Below, piece after piece: positions 18,114 through 27,778 of a stretch of DNA of 64,000 nt. Source of the DNA: Spirosoma arboris (GTDB lineage Bacteria; Bacteroidota; Bacteroidia; Cytophagales; Spirosomataceae); assembly GCF_009754945.1 (NCBI RefSeq), contig NZ_WPIN01000020.1:1-64000 (forward strand), written 5' to 3'. Both the position numbers and the translations under genes were made by a program. The notes beneath the pieces were generated by a model that ran no database searches, was not told the origin of the DNA, and saw nothing but the letters and a program-made list of their open reading frames with translations. Position 1 is the stretch's first letter. Each line of letters begins with the position of its first letter.

Positions 18114-19097
18114 TTATTTACCCGGCAAGACTTTATTCAGAAAATCAGTTATATACGCTAGCGTGGGCGTGAACCAGGGATTAAAGAACATGAACGTATG
18201 GGGAGCCTCAGGAAACGTATGGACTTCCGAATAGATACCCAACGCATTTAGTTTTTTTATGAGATCGTCACGCCCGCCGTGCATCCGGTCTACTGAACTG
18301 TTCAGGAATAAAACTGGGGGTGTATGCTTGTCGATGTGGTTAAGCGCCGAAGCTTGCTGCCATAAATCGGGGCGTTGCGTTTTTGAGTAACCAAACCAGT
18401 AGGTAGCTGCCGAAGTCGACTTCGAGTCATCGCCCTCGCCCGATTCGGGATGAATAAATGCCAGCACCCCGTCGATGTCGACGATACTCTGTACGGTGCT
18501 TGAATAACGTGCATTACCCCCTGACCCTTCAAAAGTTGCCAGCCCGTTTGTCGTTCCAATCAAAGTGGCTAACTGCCCTCCTGCCGAAAAACCCAGTACT
18601 GCAATCCGTTTAGGATCAACAGCGTATTTAGTCGCATTAGCCCGAATCCAACGAATGGCCGCTTTGATGTCATGCACGGCGGCTGGATACAAAGCTTCTG
18701 TCGATAAACGGTATTCGACGGGAATAGCAACAAAACCTTTGGCAGCCAATTGCCCGGCCAGCGTGTTGTTGTGCGATCGGTCGCCAGAACGCCAGCCTCC
18801 CCCGTGAATCATCACAACCGCCGGGCGAATTTTACCAGAAACGGCGGGTTGAGCATACACGTCCAACAGGAGATTTCTTCCTGCGATGGGCGTACTATAC
18901 GTAATCGCTTTCGCAATGCGGACTCCGGCTGGCAATGTTGAGTCGGCCAGCGTAATCTCGGGGTGGTATTGCTTCTCGCGCAGGTAAGAGCCTCGTACAG
19001 AGAACGACGTATCTTTCCCACCAGTCGGTCCTAATTGGGCATAGGTGACGTTGGTACTCAAGGCCATGATAAGGAATAGAGAAATAAGTCGATGCAT
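18114..19097 (-). CDS. Exported alpha/beta-hydrolase (carbohydrate esterase/lipase-like)
   Basis: 327 residues. Signal peptide at 1-20, then an alpha/beta-hydrolase fold of the BD-FAE/acetyl-esterase type: oxyanion motif HGGGWRSGD, nucleophile S171 in GFSAGG, acid Asp in NSSVDRMHGG, and catalytic His in FPEAPHTF. It is the last of three minus-strand genes with very short gaps (12 bases after the GH38-like gene), so it probably removes acyl groups from the glycan handled by that operon. Confidence 0.85.
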   Translation of the reverse strand: MHRLISLFLIMALSTNVTYAQLGPTGGKDTSFSVRGSYLREKQYHPEITLADSTLPAGVRIAKAITYSTPIAGRNLLLDVYAQPAVSGKIRPAVVMIHGGGWRSGDRSHNNTLAGQLAAKGFVAIPVEYRLSTEALYPAAVHDIKAAIRWIRANATKYAVDPKRIAVLGFSAGGQLATLIGTTNGLATFEGSGGNARYSSTVQSIVDIDGVLAFIHPESGEGDDSKSTSAATYWFGYSKTQRPDLWQQASALNHIDKHTPPVLFLNSSVDRMHGGRDDLIKKLNALGIYSEVHTFPEAPHTFMFFNPWFTPTLAYITDFLNKVLPGK

Positions 19098-19109
19098 ATA
19101 ATTTTAGGA

Positions 19110-21674
19110 TTAATATCCTTTAAAGTTTTTCAGTCGAATAGTTCGCAGGCCAAACCGAGGCATACCCACCATCAGGGCACTGGTTGACTGGTTCTGTTGT
19201 AACGTCAACGTTTCCTTGACATTCCCGTTCAATTCAATCAGCTCGGCTGCTGTGGCATGCCCGCCAATGGTTACTTTTTTCCTATTGCTGTCGCCTTCTG
19301 CGTTGAAAAGACGTACCAGTAAATCAGTTCCATCGGCCAAAACGGTGGTTACCTGCAAACCCGTTCCTGTTACGTCTACCAGCGACTTTTCTGGGCTGCC
19401 GCTGGTGGAGGTCAGTGCAGCCGCTAATGGCTCATTCCACTGCATGGCTTCGGTCGAAATTCGGGCTTTGTCCCATCGGCCTGCGTGCGGCACCAGGGCA
19501 TAGTTGATGGTTGTCGGGCCGGTTAAAGTGTGGTTTCTTCCCCACAGGCCGGCTCCTGAATACTGAATGTTTAAGGCAAGAGGAAAATCTTTGCCATGTG
19601 CGTAGGTAGTGGTGTGGTCGGTCATTAGGGCAAAACCCTGATCATTCTTCTCGTCATACACATCCACCCAACTGATCAGAAGGTTGTGTTTGATGCTGTC
19701 CCAGCGACTGAAAAACGTATCCGTCAACTTGCTTTCCGTTACGTCGAAGGGGGCATCTTTATAAATTTTCTGCGACGAAAAATTGACCGGGAAAAAGGCG
19801 AGCAGTTTCTGACTGTCGTCATAAAATGGTTTGGTATAATCTGTTTTATCCAATCCGCCGTGTTGTTTGTAATCGCTGCCAATGCCGATGTTTTTCTGCC
19901 AGTCGATGGTGAGGCTACACGCAATCTTTCGGTCGCCCTGTTTCAACGTAATCGTTTGGGTGTAGGGATTTGATACGATCTCACCTTTCAGTTCGACTTT
20001 CACCACCAGTGGGCCATTCTCCACAACGCGCACCGTCACTGGTTTTTCGGAACTGGAATGAAAGCCGCCATTGTCGAAGAAGTTGCCCCGTAATTCAGTA
20101 AAGCCCCGCTCGTTTTTCGTATCCACCAATTCTTTGTTGTTCAGCGCTTTATCGATCAGACTCTTAATCGTGCCTTTTGATTTGTCGATAACCAGTTTGT
20201 ATAGATCGCTTTCCAGAATAACATCGCCGTTTTTGGTAACCACCGCCCGCGCTCCTGATGAACGGGTTGATTGTTGATTCATCAATGTATAGGTACTGAA
20301 ACCCATTGCCGGAACACGCGCCCTGAAGTAAACCGTGGTACCTGACTGACTTCCCAACGTACTGACCTGGATTGGTACTACGTTGTTTTTGCCATCGACC
20401 ACACGAATTGCATTTGCCTGAGTGCCGGTCGGTAAAACCAGCTCAACTGTTTCGTTTCTAACCGTACCCGTTGTGTTGTACACGTTTACGGTAGGTCTGT
20501 TCGCCGATTCTGATACGTGCTCGCGACGAACCGCACCGCCGATTATGTCATCACTAATGCGGTTGGTGTTGTTAGTCCAGGCCACAACTTTATCGGCCCA
20601 GGTCTGGCCGGGTTTTCCGTTGTAAGGCACAATCCAGCAGTCATGGTGTTGTGATAGCATGAGGGTTCGCCAGGCTTCATCAATCGCTTTTTGCGGCCAG
20701 GGAGTGTTTTGATACACCTCACTAAGAGCCGCTATTTTTTCGGCCATCACGAGTTTATTTTCCGATACCCGTACCTGCTGTGCTATTTTTTGTAACACCT
20801 GCGAGCCCCAAACCAGGCTGACTAACATATCCTCCTGCGAAAAATGCCAATCCTGTGTGGGCGTTTTGATCGATAGGTTAGCTACGTAATCCCGCCAGGT
20901 TGTGTATTCCGTAGGTTGATAGCCCTTGTCCCCGTTGCCAATCCAGGGGCCGTTTCGCCAGCCTGCATCCTGTAAGGTCATGGCCACGGGATGTTTTATG
21001 CCGTAAGCGAGGGCATCGTTGATGTATTTCGGGGAGTTTGTCCAGGCTTCGGTTTGCCAGGTCGAGTTTGGGAGCAGGCCTTCTGTAGCGTATCGGGGCA
21101 CGGTAGTGATCTGGGTGCCATCGGGACCAATCCAGTTGACTAAGTCACCCCCAAACGCTCTTGTATAGCCGCCCCAGCAGGTGTTGGGGTTTTTCAGGGA
21201 AGCGTACTTGTATCCGAATGAGGTCAGAATTTGTGGTAAAGCAGACGTAAAACAAGGCTCCTCCGACGAATAGGTTGTAAAGACGGCCCCCGGAAAATGC
21301 TGCCTGACTTTCTTCATGCCATAGTCGAAATGCCGAATGATACTCTCGCCCGATACGTTGTACATGTAACTTTGCCCATAGGCCGGGCTGATGTATTCAA
21401 TTCGGCCCGTAACGGATTGATCGGCAAATAGCTGTTGTAATTCTTTCAGGGCTTCTGGCTCTCGCACCAAAACCGAATCCCAGGTTTCAGGCTCAATTTC
21501 GAGATTGATTTTCCAGAACGGATTCTTTTTCAGTTGATCAACGATGAATGGGGTATAGCCTTTGGGGTAATGCCCGTAAACACCTCCGTGGTAGCCATCG
21601 ATGAAATACGCTTTCTGGGCCGAGCTGGACAGAGCCAAAAACAGAAACGGAATAATGAACAGGGGACGAGGCAT
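19110..21674 (-). CDS. Exported GH38-like glycoside hydrolase
   Basis: 854 residues from the ATG at 21674, which gives a clean signal peptide (LFIIPFLFLALSSSAQ). The overall plan matches GH38 alpha-mannosidases: N-terminal deacetylase-like catalytic barrel, three-helix region with HHD at 343-345, and a long beta C-terminal half. However, the usual zinc-site HxH is not seen (FIDGYHGGVYGHYP instead), and the segment aligned with the nucleophile loop (normally D-P-F/x) reads SEEPCFTS with Glu138/Glu139. It may therefore have another specificity or mechanism. It is the middle gene of the esterase/sialate-esterase operon. Confidence 0.75.
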   Translation of the reverse strand: MPRPLFIIPFLFLALSSSAQKAYFIDGYHGGVYGHYPKGYTPFIVDQLKKNPFWKINLEIEPETWDSVLVREPEALKELQQLFADQSVTGRIEYISPAYGQSYMYNVSGESIIRHFDYGMKKVRQHFPGAVFTTYSSEEPCFTSALPQILTSFGYKYASLKNPNTCWGGYTRAFGGDLVNWIGPDGTQITTVPRYATEGLLPNSTWQTEAWTNSPKYINDALAYGIKHPVAMTLQDAGWRNGPWIGNGDKGYQPTEYTTWRDYVANLSIKTPTQDWHFSQEDMLVSLVWGSQVLQKIAQQVRVSENKLVMAEKIAALSEVYQNTPWPQKAIDEAWRTLMLSQHHDCWIVPYNGKPGQTWADKVVAWTNNTNRISDDIIGGAVRREHVSESANRPTVNVYNTTGTVRNETVELVLPTGTQANAIRVVDGKNNVVPIQVSTLGSQSGTTVYFRARVPAMGFSTYTLMNQQSTRSSGARAVVTKNGDVILESDLYKLVIDKSKGTIKSLIDKALNNKELVDTKNERGFTELRGNFFDNGGFHSSSEKPVTVRVVENGPLVVKVELKGEIVSNPYTQTITLKQGDRKIACSLTIDWQKNIGIGSDYKQHGGLDKTDYTKPFYDDSQKLLAFFPVNFSSQKIYKDAPFDVTESKLTDTFFSRWDSIKHNLLISWVDVYDEKNDQGFALMTDHTTTYAHGKDFPLALNIQYSGAGLWGRNHTLTGPTTINYALVPHAGRWDKARISTEAMQWNEPLAAALTSTSGSPEKSLVDVTGTGLQVTTVLADGTDLLVRLFNAEGDSNRKKVTIGGHATAAELIELNGNVKETLTLQQNQSTSALMVGMPRFGLRTIRLKNFKGY

Positions 21675-21695
21675 GTTGGGCGAGTTGAGCAACGG

Positions 21696-23204
21696 TTACT
21701 TTTTGGTAGTCCAGACTGGCTCTTTCCAGTCGTCGCTTCGGAAAGGCAGCGCAGGAATATGGTCGGTATTCTCCAGATTGGTCACGGGATAGTTAGTGAA
21801 GGCATACCGGACCGCAACGGGTTTTCGGACTTTATCGGAATAAACCTCGATTCTGTTACCTACGATTTTGGCGCCTGCCGGATAAAATACCTGATCGCTT
21901 CCGGACAACTGAAAATGCTGGGGTAACTTACCATCATTCGTCGTTAATCCGGTATTGACCGATTCCGGTTTAAAATGAACAAATGCCTTATGTCCATTAA
22001 ATTCAGCGTATTCGAATTGTGGTCCCTGGTAGCGAACGTCCAAAAAGCCATATGTCCTGTTCAATGCCGTATTGGCCAGCCGGACACCAATTGGTTTCTT
22101 GTTTTTCGGATGCAGGTCTTTCGATTCGCCTACGTCCATCGTAACCACCATTTCGGTATTGCCCAGTTCAGAAATCCGTTCCTGAGCTTCGCGGAAAAAG
22201 GCGTAATCTGCCCGAACCGGGTCTTCAATGTCATAAAAAAAGGGCGCTACCTGTACATAATAAAACGGCAGATTTCCCTGACTGAAATTTGTTCGCCACG
22301 ACTCGATCATCGCATACATCAACCGGGTATAGGTACCGCGCTCGTTCCGGTTCGATTCGCCTTGGTACCAGCAAAAGCCTTTGATCGATAGATTGGTAAA
22401 GGGATTGATCAGAGCATTATATAAAAGATACGGCCTGGTTACCTTCTCGAACGTAAAACCTCCGTCGATTTTTTCTTTGGATTTTTCAGAGCGCAGATAA
22501 GGTTCCAGATACGCAGAATCCAGTGTAGGATGCGCCTTCAGCACCTCTTTCGGTACGTATGCCTGGGCTGCTGAGGCCCCGATTCCGGTAAACAAAAGGC
22601 CGACTGGAACATTCAGCTTTTTCTGGAGTGTTTCGCCAAAATAGTACCCCACCGCCGAAAACTCCCGGACACTCTGGGGTGTGCATTCCATCCAGTTGCC
22701 CGTCACGTTTTGAATCGGCGTGTCGCTAAAATTTAATTTCGTATTGAACAGCCGGATATGGGAATTGGTAGCCTTCGCAATTTCTGCTTCGGCATTGGGA
22801 ACCTCCTTCATGGAAAATTGCATATTGGACTGGCCACTGCAAATCCATAGTTCGCCAATGAGTATGTTGGCTAATTGCTTGCTTTCTGTGCCCGACAATA
22901 AGGTTAACGTGTGCGGCTTATAATCACCTTCCTGAATAGCAGGTACCGGTACAATCCCCTTGAAATTCCCTGTTTCAGTGGATTTTACCGTAATGGGGGC
23001 GGTCCAATCCGGAGTTATGGTTATCTCAGCATTCGGATTCGCCGTTCCCCAAACCGTAAAGGGTTTGTTTTGTTGAACGACCATGTTGTCTGTCAGGGGA
23101 TCAGCGAATTTCAGGGGAGTTCTATCCTGCGCCTTTATGAACGGGAGAAAACCCATCCCCAACAAAACAACCAGTATGACTTTTACCGACTTGTGCTCTA
23201 TCAT
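21696..23204 (-). CDS. Exported sialate O-acetylesterase (SGNH family)
   Basis: 502 residues. A signal peptide is followed by an Ig-like N-terminal domain and an SGNH hydrolase core with nucleophile S126 (CSGQSNMQF), an oxyanion/Asn segment (WYQGESN) and the C-terminal catalytic pair in DLHPKNK. The family removes acetyl groups from sialic acids or hemicelluloses. It is the first gene of the minus-strand operon and sits next to an AraC gene on the same strand. Substrate is uncertain; plant glycan acetyl groups are plausible. Confidence 0.9.
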   Translation of the reverse strand: MIEHKSVKVILVVLLGMGFLPFIKAQDRTPLKFADPLTDNMVVQQNKPFTVWGTANPNAEITITPDWTAPITVKSTETGNFKGIVPVPAIQEGDYKPHTLTLLSGTESKQLANILIGELWICSGQSNMQFSMKEVPNAEAEIAKATNSHIRLFNTKLNFSDTPIQNVTGNWMECTPQSVREFSAVGYYFGETLQKKLNVPVGLLFTGIGASAAQAYVPKEVLKAHPTLDSAYLEPYLRSEKSKEKIDGGFTFEKVTRPYLLYNALINPFTNLSIKGFCWYQGESNRNERGTYTRLMYAMIESWRTNFSQGNLPFYYVQVAPFFYDIEDPVRADYAFFREAQERISELGNTEMVVTMDVGESKDLHPKNKKPIGVRLANTALNRTYGFLDVRYQGPQFEYAEFNGHKAFVHFKPESVNTGLTTNDGKLPQHFQLSGSDQVFYPAGAKIVGNRIEVYSDKVRKPVAVRYAFTNYPVTNLENTDHIPALPFRSDDWKEPVWTTKK

Positions 23205-23360
23205 CTTTCGCTACGATTGACGCTTATAAACGCACTCCTATTTACCTGCAAATTCGGAATGGTGCTGTAAAGAGCAAATTCAGATCGTATGTTACTGATT
23301 GAAACGTACTACACAACGATAATATCAGTATGACCAGTTGAATGGGTTAACAATCAGGTC

Positions 23361-24260
23361 TCAATTGAGCGAGTTTCGGTACTCTTTGGGTGTGTGACCG
23401 ACGTGCTGTTTAAAGAGCCGGGTGAAGTGTTGCGGGTACTTGAAGCCAAGCTCGTAGGCAATTTCACTGACCGAGGCCGTATCGCTCAGTAGTTTTTCTT
23501 TCGCCACATCCAGCACTTTCAACTGGATATATTCCAGCGTGGTTTTACCAGTTTCCTTTTTGATCAGATCACCAAAATAGTTGGCTGATAAATTCAGCTG
23601 ATCGGCGCAATAACTGACGGTTGGCAGACCTTCCGTTTGCGGTTTGTCAGAGTTAAAATAGGCAGTCAGCAATGCTTCGAATCGTTCGATGGTGTCGCTG
23701 TTAGCATCGCTGCGGGTGATGAACTGCCGGTCGTAAAACCGTCGGCAATAATTCAGGAACAACTCAATGTTGGCCGCAATCAGGGTTTTGCTGTGCTTAT
23801 CGGTTCCCTGTTCCAGTTCGTATTGGATCTTGGCAAAACAATCCAGCACCAGCCTTCTTTCCTTTTCCGACAGGTGCAGGGCTTCCCTGGATTGATACGC
23901 GAAGAACGTGTACTCATCAATGTGTTTGCCCAGCGATGTGCCGCGGATCAGGTCGGGGTGGAACAATAAGGCAAAGCCCTGCGGCTTGTAATCCTGATTG
24001 ATGTCCACGTTGATTACTTGCCCCGGCGCGACAAATACCAGCGTCCGATCCTGATAATCATAGGTATGCCGACCATACTTCATATCTCCGCATTTCACAT
24101 CTTTTAGATACACGGCATAAAAACCGAAGTTCATTCGGGATTCATATTGCTCGGGTACCCGACCCGTAAAGTCGATCACACTGACCAGCGGATGCAGATT
24201 TTCCTGATGGTAAAAGGCATCGTGTTCACTGACTATATCAATCCTCAGAATGGTATCCAT
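23361..24260 (-). CDS. AraC-family transcriptional regulator
   Basis: 299 residues from the ATG at 24260. An ATG at 24296 would add 12 residues; the longer open frame reaching 24776 overlaps the divergent SDR gene and looks non-coding. An N-terminal cupin-like sensor domain (DRTLVFVAPGQVINV) is followed by two helix-turn-helix motifs at about 200-295 (SANYFGDLIKKETGKT, VSEIAYELGFKYPQHFTRLFKQ). It diverges from the SDR-cupin-ADH gene group and is the best candidate regulator of it. It also lies just upstream of the sialate-esterase operon. Confidence 0.92.
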   Translation of the reverse strand: MDTILRIDIVSEHDAFYHQENLHPLVSVIDFTGRVPEQYESRMNFGFYAVYLKDVKCGDMKYGRHTYDYQDRTLVFVAPGQVINVDINQDYKPQGFALLFHPDLIRGTSLGKHIDEYTFFAYQSREALHLSEKERRLVLDCFAKIQYELEQGTDKHSKTLIAANIELFLNYCRRFYDRQFITRSDANSDTIERFEALLTAYFNSDKPQTEGLPTVSYCADQLNLSANYFGDLIKKETGKTTLEYIQLKVLDVAKEKLLSDTASVSEIAYELGFKYPQHFTRLFKQHVGHTPKEYRNSLN

Positions 24261-24467
24261 TGCCTTGTTGGTTATAACGGATACAAAATTACCCATTCCT
24301 TCCCGCCAGCCATATCCGCCAGCGCCAATCAGTGAAATTGGTAGGTAAATCCGTAACCTGTATAAAAACGGATGCGGGTCGGTGCAAGACCTTTGTACCA
24401 CGAGACTGTGGAACCGGAAAATAGTCCATTGAAACGGCCATTTCTCGGCGTAAACCAAGTAATAGAT

Positions 24468-25229
24468 ATGGAAAATTGGAAGGATAAAGTCGCTCTGGTA
24501 ACCGGAGCCGCATCTGGAATTGGGCTGGCAACGGCCAGAGCATTTGCCGAAGCGGGCGCGTCGGTGGCGTTGGCCGATTGGGATGAAAAAGCGGTTCAAC
24601 ATGCGGCCGCACAACTGGCCGCGGAAGGGTACAACACGTTGGCTATCGTTTGTGATGTGTCGGACGATGAGCAGGTTGAGGCCATGATCCAGAAAACGGT
24701 CGCTGCGTTCGGTCGGCTGGACGCGGCTTTTAATAATGCTGGCGTACAAAACGAACTGGTCGGGGCTGCCGATCAAACCCGAGCCGACTTCGACCGGGTT
24801 ACGGGCATCAACCTGCGGGGCGTCTGGAGCTGCATGAAATTTGAGTTACAACACATGCGTCAGCAGGGCAGCGGTGCCATTGTCAACTGCTCGTCGATTG
24901 GGGGCATTTTGGGTGGAGCCGAGCGGGGAACGTATCACGCGGCCAAACACGGCGTTATCGGTCTGACCAAAAGTGCGGCACTGGAATACGCTTCGCAGGG
25001 AATTCGGATCAACACCGTTTGTCCGGGCCTTATTCATACGGCAATGGCCGATAAGATGATTGCCGGTGGCCAGAAAGAAGCGTTGGATGCCATGCTTCAG
25101 GCCGTGCCAGTCGGTCGGCTGGGTCGCCCGGACGAAATTGCGTCGACGGTTGTCTTTCTGTGCAGCGATGCCGCCAGTCTGATCGTAGGGCATACGCTGG
25201 TGGTGGATGGCGGGTACAGTATCCAATAA
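24468..25229 (+). CDS. Short-chain dehydrogenase/reductase (SDR)
   Basis: 253 residues from the ATG at 24468 (MENWKDKVALVTG). Classical SDR features: Rossmann motif TGAASGIG, Asp after the second strand (ALADWDEK, favouring NAD), NNAG, catalytic Ser in NCSSIGG, and Y156-x3-K160 (YHAAKHG). It is cytoplasmic, with no signal peptide, and is the only such protein in the seven-gene group it opens. The next gene begins 28 bases downstream. Substrate unknown. Confidence 0.93.
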   Translation: MENWKDKVALVTGAASGIGLATARAFAEAGASVALADWDEKAVQHAAAQLAAEGYNTLAIVCDVSDDEQVEAMIQKTVAAFGRLDAAFNNAGVQNELVGAADQTRADFDRVTGINLRGVWSCMKFELQHMRQQGSGAIVNCSSIGGILGGAERGTYHAAKHGVIGLTKSAALEYASQGIRINTVCPGLIHTAMADKMIAGGQKEALDAMLQAVPVGRLGRPDEIASTVVFLCSDAASLIVGHTLVVDGGYSIQ

Positions 25230-25257
25230 TCACGTCAACCCCCAATCAACAAACGCT

Positions 25258-25737
25258 ATGAAAACAATCATTCTGCTTGGTGGCCTGATGCTAGTCGGCA
25301 ATCTGCCTGGCAAGGCTCAGTCGACCGGAAACGCAATTCCGGCGCAAACCGCCATTTTCCCCAAAGGCGACAAAGCTCCGGCTACAAACTTCACCGGGAC
25401 TGTATGGGTACAAACGCTGGTGCCCAACGATTCCACCATGAACTGCCTCGTGGGAAGCGTCACCTTTGAACCCGGAGCTCGAAGCAACTGGCATACGCAT
25501 CCGACCGGACAGATATTACTGATTACGGCTGGTACGGGCTATTACCAGGAAAAAGGAAAGCCAATTCAGATCATGCATATGGGCGACGTATTCAAATGTC
25601 AGCCCAATATTGAGCATTGGCACGGCGCTTCGCCTACCAGCATGATGAGCCATATTTCGATCCTTCCCAATATGGAGAAAGGGAATGCCGTGTGGCTTCG
25701 AAAAGTAACGGATCAGGAATACAATAACCTCAAATAA
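25258..25737 (+). CDS. Exported cupin-domain protein
   Basis: 159 residues from the ATG at 25258, giving a signal peptide that ends at GKAQ. A single cupin barrel is visible: motif 1 SNWHTHPTGQILLITAGTGYYQ with two His, and motif 2 MGDVFKCQPNIEHWHG with further His. HTHPTGQ resembles metal-binding cupins such as hydroxynitrile lyases. Such cupins commonly sit beside carboxymuconolactone decarboxylase-like and dehydrogenase genes, as here. It is predicted to be periplasmic. Its reaction is unknown. Confidence 0.87.
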   Translation: MKTIILLGGLMLVGNLPGKAQSTGNAIPAQTAIFPKGDKAPATNFTGTVWVQTLVPNDSTMNCLVGSVTFEPGARSNWHTHPTGQILLITAGTGYYQEKGKPIQIMHMGDVFKCQPNIEHWHGASPTSMMSHISILPNMEKGNAVWLRKVTDQEYNNLK

Positions 25738-25764
25738 AGCCATCACCTGTTGGCATCAACGACT

Positions 25765-26940
25765 ATGAACAAACCGGAAAATCATACACCCAGACGACAA
25801 TTTATCCAGCAATCGGCGGCTCTGAGCGCCACGGTTATGCTGGTAGGTCCCACACAACTACTGACAGAAAATAAGGCCATGAAAAATACCGCGTCGAAAG
25901 GATACGCTGCCAAAAGCAAATCGGATAAACTGGATATCTGGTCGTTCGAACGGCGGGCTGTTGGCGACAACGACATTCTCATTGATGTTAAGTTTTCGGG
26001 AATCTGCCATTCCGATATCCACCAGATTCGGGGCCACTGGGGTGCGCAAACCTACCCGCAGATTCCCGGCCATGAAATTGCCGGTGTGGTTTCGGCGGTG
26101 GGAAAAAACGTGACCAAATTTAAAGTGGGCGATCAGGCCGGAGTAGGCTGTATGGTAGACAGTTGCATGACCTGTACCAGTTGTACCAACGGGGAGGAAC
26201 ACCACTGCGACAACCACGCAACGGTGTTTACCTACGGGAGTCCTGATAAAACCTCGCCGACAGGGATAACGCAGGGCGGCTATGCCAATAACCTTGTCGT
26301 GAAAGAGCATTTTGCGATCAGGATTCCCAACACCATCCGGCTTCAGGATGCGGCCCCATTGCTCTGCGCCGGAATTACGACGTACTCGCCCCTGATGCGG
26401 TCGGGTTTTGCCAAGGGCGACAAAGTGGGCGTTGCCGGCATTGGCGGACTGGGCCATCTGGCCATCAAATTAGCCGTTGCCAAAGGGGCTGAGGTCTACG
26501 CCTTTACCACCAGCGAAAGTAAGCGTAAGGATATTCTGGGGTTTGGTGCCAAAGAAGTTATCGTTGTCGATTCTCTTGACAAGCTCAAACCCTACGCCGG
26601 TAGGCTCGACTACATGATTTCGACGATTCCGTATGCGTATGAGGTGTCGAACTACCTGGCCTGCGTCAGACCATATGGCAGTTTCACGCAGGTGGGTCAG
26701 CCCGTTGGCGGCCAGTTGACCATTAATAACTCGATTTTTATGTATAGCCGGGTCAACTACAACAGCTCCCTGATTGGCGGCATTCCCGAAACGCAGGAAG
26801 TAATGGACCACTGTGCGGAAAATAAAATCTATCCTCAGATCGAGGTTATTTCGGCCAAAGACATCAATGCGACCTGGGATAAAGTGGTGAACAAAGAAGC
26901 CCGCTATCGTTATGTTATCGACATGGCTACGATTTCCTAG
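25765..26940 (+). CDS. Zinc alcohol dehydrogenase (MDR family) with Tat-like leader
   Basis: 391 residues from the ATG at 25765. The core is a CAD/YahK-type NAD(P)-dependent zinc alcohol dehydrogenase: catalytic zinc ligands C81 (SGICHSD) and H103-E104 (PGHE), structural zinc cysteines in SCMTCTSCTNGEEHHC, and Rossmann motif GIGGLGHLA. Unusually, about 50 residues precede the core and contain TPRRQFIQQSAALSATVMLVG, which looks like a twin-arginine export signal. If functional, a folded cofactor-loaded enzyme would be exported. Gaps to its neighbours are 27 and 23 bases. Confidence 0.88.
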   Translation: MNKPENHTPRRQFIQQSAALSATVMLVGPTQLLTENKAMKNTASKGYAAKSKSDKLDIWSFERRAVGDNDILIDVKFSGICHSDIHQIRGHWGAQTYPQIPGHEIAGVVSAVGKNVTKFKVGDQAGVGCMVDSCMTCTSCTNGEEHHCDNHATVFTYGSPDKTSPTGITQGGYANNLVVKEHFAIRIPNTIRLQDAAPLLCAGITTYSPLMRSGFAKGDKVGVAGIGGLGHLAIKLAVAKGAEVYAFTTSESKRKDILGFGAKEVIVVDSLDKLKPYAGRLDYMISTIPYAYEVSNYLACVRPYGSFTQVGQPVGGQLTINNSIFMYSRVNYNSSLIGGIPETQEVMDHCAENKIYPQIEVISAKDINATWDKVVNKEARYRYVIDMATIS

Positions 26941-26963
26941 ATGACCAACTCGTAAATCGAATC

Positions 26964-27701
26964 ATGAAGCCACTATGTTTTTCCATTTTTCTGACATTTC
27001 TGGTGTCACTCGTACCTATGAATCCCATAAACGCCCAAACCAACACGGCTTCCACCCACGCGTTAGATGACAAACAGCAAAGTCTAGTAACTATCTCAGC
27101 CTTAACGGCCACCGGCGATTTAGTCAACCTGAAAACCGCCCTGAATGTGGGCTTAGACGCCGGAATGACGATCAATGAAATCAAGGAAGCACTGGTGCAA
27201 CTGTATGCCTACTGTGGGTTTCCCCGGAGTCTGAACGGCCTGAACACATTAATGACTGTGCTCGACGAGCGAAAGGTTGCCGGTAAAACGGACGTTGTCG
27301 GCAGGGATGCTACACCGGTTTCCTGGGCAGACAACAAGTATGAAACCGGTAAAAAAACGCTGGAAACACTGACCAAAATGCCGGACAAAGGCCCGACGGT
27401 CGGCGCCAACGGATTTGCTCCGATCATCGACACATTTCTGAAAGAGCACCTGTTTGCCGACATTTTTAGCCGGGATATTCTGACCTATCAGCAGCGGGAG
27501 TTAGTGACCGTTTCCGCATTGGCGGCCATGAGCGGTGTGGCACCCCAATTACAGGCGCACATCGGTTTGGGGATGAATACTGGCCTTACAGAAGCGCAGT
27601 TATCAGCGGCATTTCAGCTCATCGATCAAACCGTGAGCAAAAGCCAGGGCGATCTGGCCAGAGCGACACTCGCTAACGTGCTGGCTGCCAGGAAAAAATA
27701 A
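26964..27701 (+). CDS. Exported carboxymuconolactone decarboxylase-like protein (tandem domains)
   Basis: 245 residues. A signal peptide (FSIFLTFLVSLVPMNPINAQ) precedes two carboxymuconolactone decarboxylase/AhpD-type domains at about 35-115 and 150-240, each with the pattern QQSLVTISALTATGD...L..ALN.GL.AG and QRELVTVSALAAMSG...L..HIG.GMNTGL. The AhpD redox CxxC is absent, so peroxidase activity is unlikely. The family includes gamma-carboxymuconolactone decarboxylases, but export is unusual for them. It is in the middle of the AraC-linked group. Confidence 0.87.
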   Translation: MKPLCFSIFLTFLVSLVPMNPINAQTNTASTHALDDKQQSLVTISALTATGDLVNLKTALNVGLDAGMTINEIKEALVQLYAYCGFPRSLNGLNTLMTVLDERKVAGKTDVVGRDATPVSWADNKYETGKKTLETLTKMPDKGPTVGANGFAPIIDTFLKEHLFADIFSRDILTYQQRELVTVSALAAMSGVAPQLQAHIGLGMNTGLTEAQLSAAFQLIDQTVSKSQGDLARATLANVLAARKK

Positions 27702-27778
27702 AATACGCGATAAAGCCCGGCACTGAAACTGGGTGTCGGGTTAATAGATCATATTACGTTTGGATTAACCAGAATCAC

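Noticed and set aside
23361..24776. Long version (471 codons) of the AraC gene
   Set aside because: The extra N-terminal part overlaps the divergent SDR gene and does not resemble a protein domain; the ATG at 24260 gives the normal AraC length.
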